NCBI GenBank assembly: GCA_032164295.1
Contig: JAJHTX010000003.1
Span: forward strand, 2,604,001 to 2,668,000
DNA: 64,000 nt
Direction: 5' to 3'
Origin: Inonotus obliquus
Lineage: Eukaryota; Basidiomycota; Agaricomycetes; Hymenochaetales; Hymenochaetaceae
The notes beneath the pieces are model-generated. The model saw only the letters and a list, made by a program, of their open reading frames with translations, ran no database searches and was not told the DNA's origin. Of this stretch, positions 60,625-64,000 are shown in pieces; positions within the stretch are counted from its first letter, which is position 1; the number at the start of each line of letters is the position of its first letter. Position numbers and translations under genes: made by a program.

Positions 60625-61596
60625 ATGTTCGCCTCTGCACGCACCGCTGCAGCTTCTCCTCTTGTCCCCCCAACCTTGAAACGCTTAGCGAATACGCACA
60701 GTCCGGTTATGGGACTTGGCATTCGCGCCTCGGGGTCGCCTTCCATGTCTTCGTCGTCGACATTGGTTAGCACCTGTGCTTCAAGTTCTACTATGCATAC
60801 GGCTTCTGGTTCTGGTTCTGGCCAGCCCGTAATGCGCCTACCTGCCTTGCCTCGTATGCGGTCTTCGTCCATTATAATTCCGCCGCGCACGCCTCGTTTG
60901 CAGTGCACTCCTACCCTACCCTCGGCACATTCACCCTTAATATCCACCCCTTCTGGCGCACAGTTGCCTAATGCCGAGGGCTATTTCACCGACGATAATG
61001 CGTCGGACATTAGGGAGGCATTTGTCAGTGGTAGTCGATCAATAGTTAGTTTTTCATTCTTGCTACTTGATGACTGCATTGAACTGATTGATGTTGGTAT
61101 TCAGAACGTCCACTCGACGCAACGACGTCACTTTACTCCTACCACGAACGTTACTCGTTCAGCCTTGCGTAATAACCCTTTCAACGTGCATTCAGAGGTC
61201 GAACGTATCGGGCTCGGTATATCAGGCCTATCACTCAACCCATCCACACCCAACACAACCCTTACCGGCGTCAACTACTCAAATGACATCTCCACTCCGG
61301 TCCTCAACGACTCAGAACCCGAGGAGGAATCAGAACGTTCTAAGAAGCGGATCTCTCGCCGCCGACGAGTGACGACGACGAAACCCTGTAAAAAATCAAA
61401 GTCGGGCGGCTTCCATGCGCGCGCGCAAATAATCGGTTCGCCGAATTTGAACGACGAGTTGGATGGCTATGCCGCTGACAACGAGAAGGAGGATAGTAAA
61501 GGTTCTCAACGTCGTACGCGCCGCCGCTGCACTAGCCCCACAACGAGTGGACCCCGCTCGTGTAAGGGCCGTGTGCTTACCGTACTTTGCGCCTAA
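60625..61596 (+). CDS. Ser/Thr/Pro-rich hypothetical protein
   Basis: Two exons, about 60625..61044 and 61105..61596, separated by a 60-nt GT-AG intron that is itself open, giving about 303 aa (323 if retained). No known domain. Composition is Ser/Thr/Pro-rich with a short acidic element (GYFTDDNASDIREAF), a strongly basic patch (KKRISRRRRVTTTKPCKKSK) that could be a nuclear localisation signal, an acidic NDELDGYAADNEKED, and an Arg-rich end. A TATA-like box 75 bp upstream and a CT-rich leader support transcription. Function unknown. Confidence 0.65.
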   Translation: MFASARTAAASPLVPPTLKRLANTHSPVMGLGIRASGSPSMSSSSTLVSTCASSSTMHTASGSGSGQPVMRLPALPRMRSSSIIIPPRTPRLQCTPTLPSAHSPLISTPSGAQLPNAEGYFTDDNASDIREAFVSGSRSIVSFSFLLLDDCIELIDVGIQNVHSTQRRHFTPTTNVTRSALRNNPFNVHSEVERIGLGISGLSLNPSTPNTTLTGVNYSNDISTPVLNDSEPEEESERSKKRISRRRRVTTTKPCKKSKSGGFHARAQIIGSPNLNDELDGYAADNEKEDSKGSQRRTRRRCTSPTTSGPRSCKGRVLTVLCA

Positions 61597-62593
61597 TGGC
61601 GACTTGTTATGGCTCTGGTGGCCAGGCGTCTCTATTTCATCATAGACAGATTCTCTTTCCTTTTTTTCCCTTTTTCCCTTTGTGCAATTCAATACTTCCC
61701 AATTCACAACCGCATCAAGCCTGTAACAAAGCAAAACAAACACCATTCAAGAAACAACACAAAACTAAATAAAGCTACATATCGTTCAACGCCATACAGA
61801 CACATATATACCCACTCACCGCTGAATGACGCACAATATATATAGAGTGCAACATATCTCGTTATTTTCACTGTCTTCGTGAATTACGGAAGCAAACACG
61901 AGTCTCGGGTGGTACGGTAGCTCGTGGGTGGAATTACTTCAACTCAATGCACTCAGTCTTCAAATTGAAATTGAGTTCCCTGGATTTTCATGGATTCTTA
62001 TCTGAGATACACTAAGTGGTTGATTTTATCTCGAGAGATTGACGCAAGATAATTACTGGGAAAATGTGAATATAACAGTCTTGGCCAGCGTGGGAATCAG
62101 TAGTTTGCTGTTTGGCGTCAACAATCGCAACTCTCCCCCGCTTTGCTTCCTATCCCTCAGTCCTCAGCATTTACCCTGTATTATTCTCACCATAACTCCA
62201 AACGACAGCAGAGTGCATCTTACTCGCTGTCAGAAACGCCTTGAGTCTTGCAGGATTAGACTCTAAGGAGGGCAACGTCACGTCCAACATCATTCACGGT
62301 TACAGCAACGAGTAGGTGGTTTTTCGCAGCAACGAGATCACACGGAAAGCAACGCTTTTTCACACATCTCTTTAGGTTCAACGATATTGATACGAGTGCC
62401 GCTTGCAAGTGAGACACCGTCTCTTGTGTTGCACCAAGCATCACCTGCTGCTTCCGCTCTTGTACCAACAACAGTAATAATTCGCGGAGGCTGAATAATA
62501 CCACGCCCTATATCATACTAATTCACCAAAACAAGACACGGACACATCTACTTTCGCTCCTCTCCTTCCTACCACCCTGGAGTTGTTTGTAGG
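61597..62593. other. Intergenic region
   Basis: About 1 kb between two plus-strand genes. CT-rich then A-rich 3' sequence (61640-61780), followed by AT-rich sequence without a gene. The last 80 bp form a CT-rich leader to the start at 62594. Confidence 0.45.
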
Positions 62594-64000
62594 ATGCTTG
62601 CCGCACCTACTGCCGCGCCAGGGCTTGCGAAGAGCCGCTCCGCCATGAGTGATGGTAACCTCTCTGACTACGAACCACCGCCTGGCCTTCGTGTTATTCA
62701 CCGCCAGACTATCCAGCAGACACAAAAGTTCCCTCATACTCGCGCGCAACTCGCGAACATTGCTCGTGAACACCGATTCCGTTCGACTAGTTCGAATGGG
62801 AGTGAGGGTGAGGTGGACCAGCACGGCTATGATGATGAGTCTGAGAATCGTGTAAGCTCGGAACTTGTCAGACAGGTTGCGGCGCTGCTTGATGAGGAGA
62901 AGGAGGATGAGGTGAAGGAACTGCTGAAGAAGACGTTTGAAATGGACGATGAAGCGGTGAGCACTGTTCTGCTTTTGTTTGTGGATATGCCCGCCGATCT
63001 CCCGCTTCTCTCATCTTTGTTCATGTTTAACTGGAAATTAACTTCTTCGTGCCAATATAGACTGAAGGATCCGTACTCGATCTGATGCATGCACACAAGG
63101 ATGATATCAGCGGAGTCCCCTTTTTATTTCTAACACCAACGCGCCGTCCAATTTCTCGGCCATCCTCGCGTGCATCAAACCACTCCTTCCGACTCGCACC
63201 AGGACCTCCGAGGGCAGATTCTCCGAGTTCAGTGGTTTCTGGGCCAAGCTCACCTTCGCTGCTTGGACCAGGACCCATCCGTCGTCCCCATACGCCCGTC
63301 ATGTCCCCACTTGCGACGGGTCACAGTGCTACCTTGTACATGAATGCTCCTGCGACAGGATCGCCCAGCTCGTCGCCAACTTTCCCGCACAAGGCGCCTG
63401 CTTTTCTCGCAACTAGTCTTCCTGCGAGTCCGCTTTCGTCGCCACGATTGCTCAATGCCAAAGCTGCTGAATTCCGACCTGCACCAAGACCTCTTTCTGC
63501 GGCCTCTTCGATTCCGGGAACATCGAGTGCTTTTGCTGGGAGGCGAAATGAGACTCCTTCTCCGGATCTTTGGGCTCATGGACCTGGCTCGCTGAGGGGT
63601 GCATCGAAGCTTGCGATTGCCAGTCCGTTGATTCCAGACAGCTCGCTTTTGCCGCCTGGAACTCCTCCACGGGCTCACACTCCGACATCTCCGCTACGAA
63701 TATCCTCTCAGGTCGGGGATGAAGATGATGAAGCTGATCCATTTGATCCGTTCGCTCAGTCGGATAAGCTAAACGCTGTGCCTACTTTCCATTCGATTAA
63801 TACCTCCACAAACTCAGAATTCGAGTCGAGCTCGAGCACTATGTCCGATGAAGGTGCAATCTGGGGAGGAGCAGGAGCGTATCCGCATCCGTCGGCTTCT
63901 TACCCTGACATGTTCGGCGAGTTTGATAAAGCTGGCGATCCGGTGTATGGTCCGATGTACTACCCTGATCAGCAAGGACAGATGCATGCTGCCGGGAATG
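62594..64000 (+). CDS. Ser/Pro-rich protein with conserved helical N-terminus (cut by right edge)
   Basis: Exon 1 is 62594..62956; a 104-nt intron follows; exon 2 starts at 63061 and is open to the window end. An alternative start lies at 62645 (MSDGNLSDYEPP). The conserved-looking part is a helical segment (SSELVRQVAALLDEEKEDEV, then LKKTFEMDDEA, then EGSVLDLMHAHKDDISGVPF) leading to LFLTPTRRPISRPSSRASNHS. After that the sequence is Pro/Ser-rich and probably disordered. The pattern suggests an RNA-binding or regulatory protein whose defining domain lies beyond the edge; I do not recognise it with certainty. Confidence 0.75.

Overview
The window reads as nuclear DNA of a basidiomycete, most likely an Agaricomycete (mushroom-forming fungus). 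Genes on both strands are cut by many introns of about 45-70 nt with GT-AG ends. Intergenic gaps are short, leaders are CT-rich, and the families (hybrid histidine kinase, GH128, F-box/propeller and HNH families) fit this group. All products were named by reading translated motifs; no database search was possible.

Layout. 1-39.8 kb is dense and syntenic-looking housekeeping DNA: phosphomannomutase (cut by the left edge), the Vms1/ANKZF1 tRNA hydrolase, a RanBP3-type Ran-binding protein, a hybrid histidine kinase, a secreted GH128 glucanase, ESCRT-II Vps25, a DEK_C-domain protein, DNA polymerase delta Pol3, the G-patch protein GPATCH1, the WD40 protein Mak11, mitochondrial GatA/Her2, Cdc48, DGAT2 and Rxt3. 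40.2-51.3 kb is an accessory block. A cassette of an F-box fragment (+), an HNH-type gene (+) and a complete F-box gene (-) is present twice in direct orientation, and the copies are decaying in different ways. 51.6-56.3 kb holds a large SH3 plus double Ras-association scaffold gene. 56.4-58.8 kb is a diverged tandem duplication without a clear gene. 59-64 kb has ribosomal protein uL5 (RPL11), a serine-rich protein of unknown function, and a gene that runs off the right edge.

How the genes relate. Several take part in protein quality control: Cdc48, its partner Vms1 (with a VIM-type Cdc48-binding motif) and Vps25. Pol3 and GPATCH1 share a 270-bp divergent promoter with MluI cell-cycle boxes, which fits G1/S control of Pol3. 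Cdc48 has an 18-bp perfect palindrome just upstream of a TATA-like box.

The most unusual signal is splicing. Two conserved genes keep their conserved protein only if an intron with AT-AC ends and a U2-like donor is removed: ATAAGT in the histidine kinase at its H-box, and ATGAGT in POL3. The kinase also has a 14-nt exon carrying the phospho-acceptor histidine. DGAT2 splits its HPHG motif with a 13-nt exon, and RPL11 starts with an exon that codes for ATG only. Exon coordinates below are read by eye from splice signals and reading-frame continuity.
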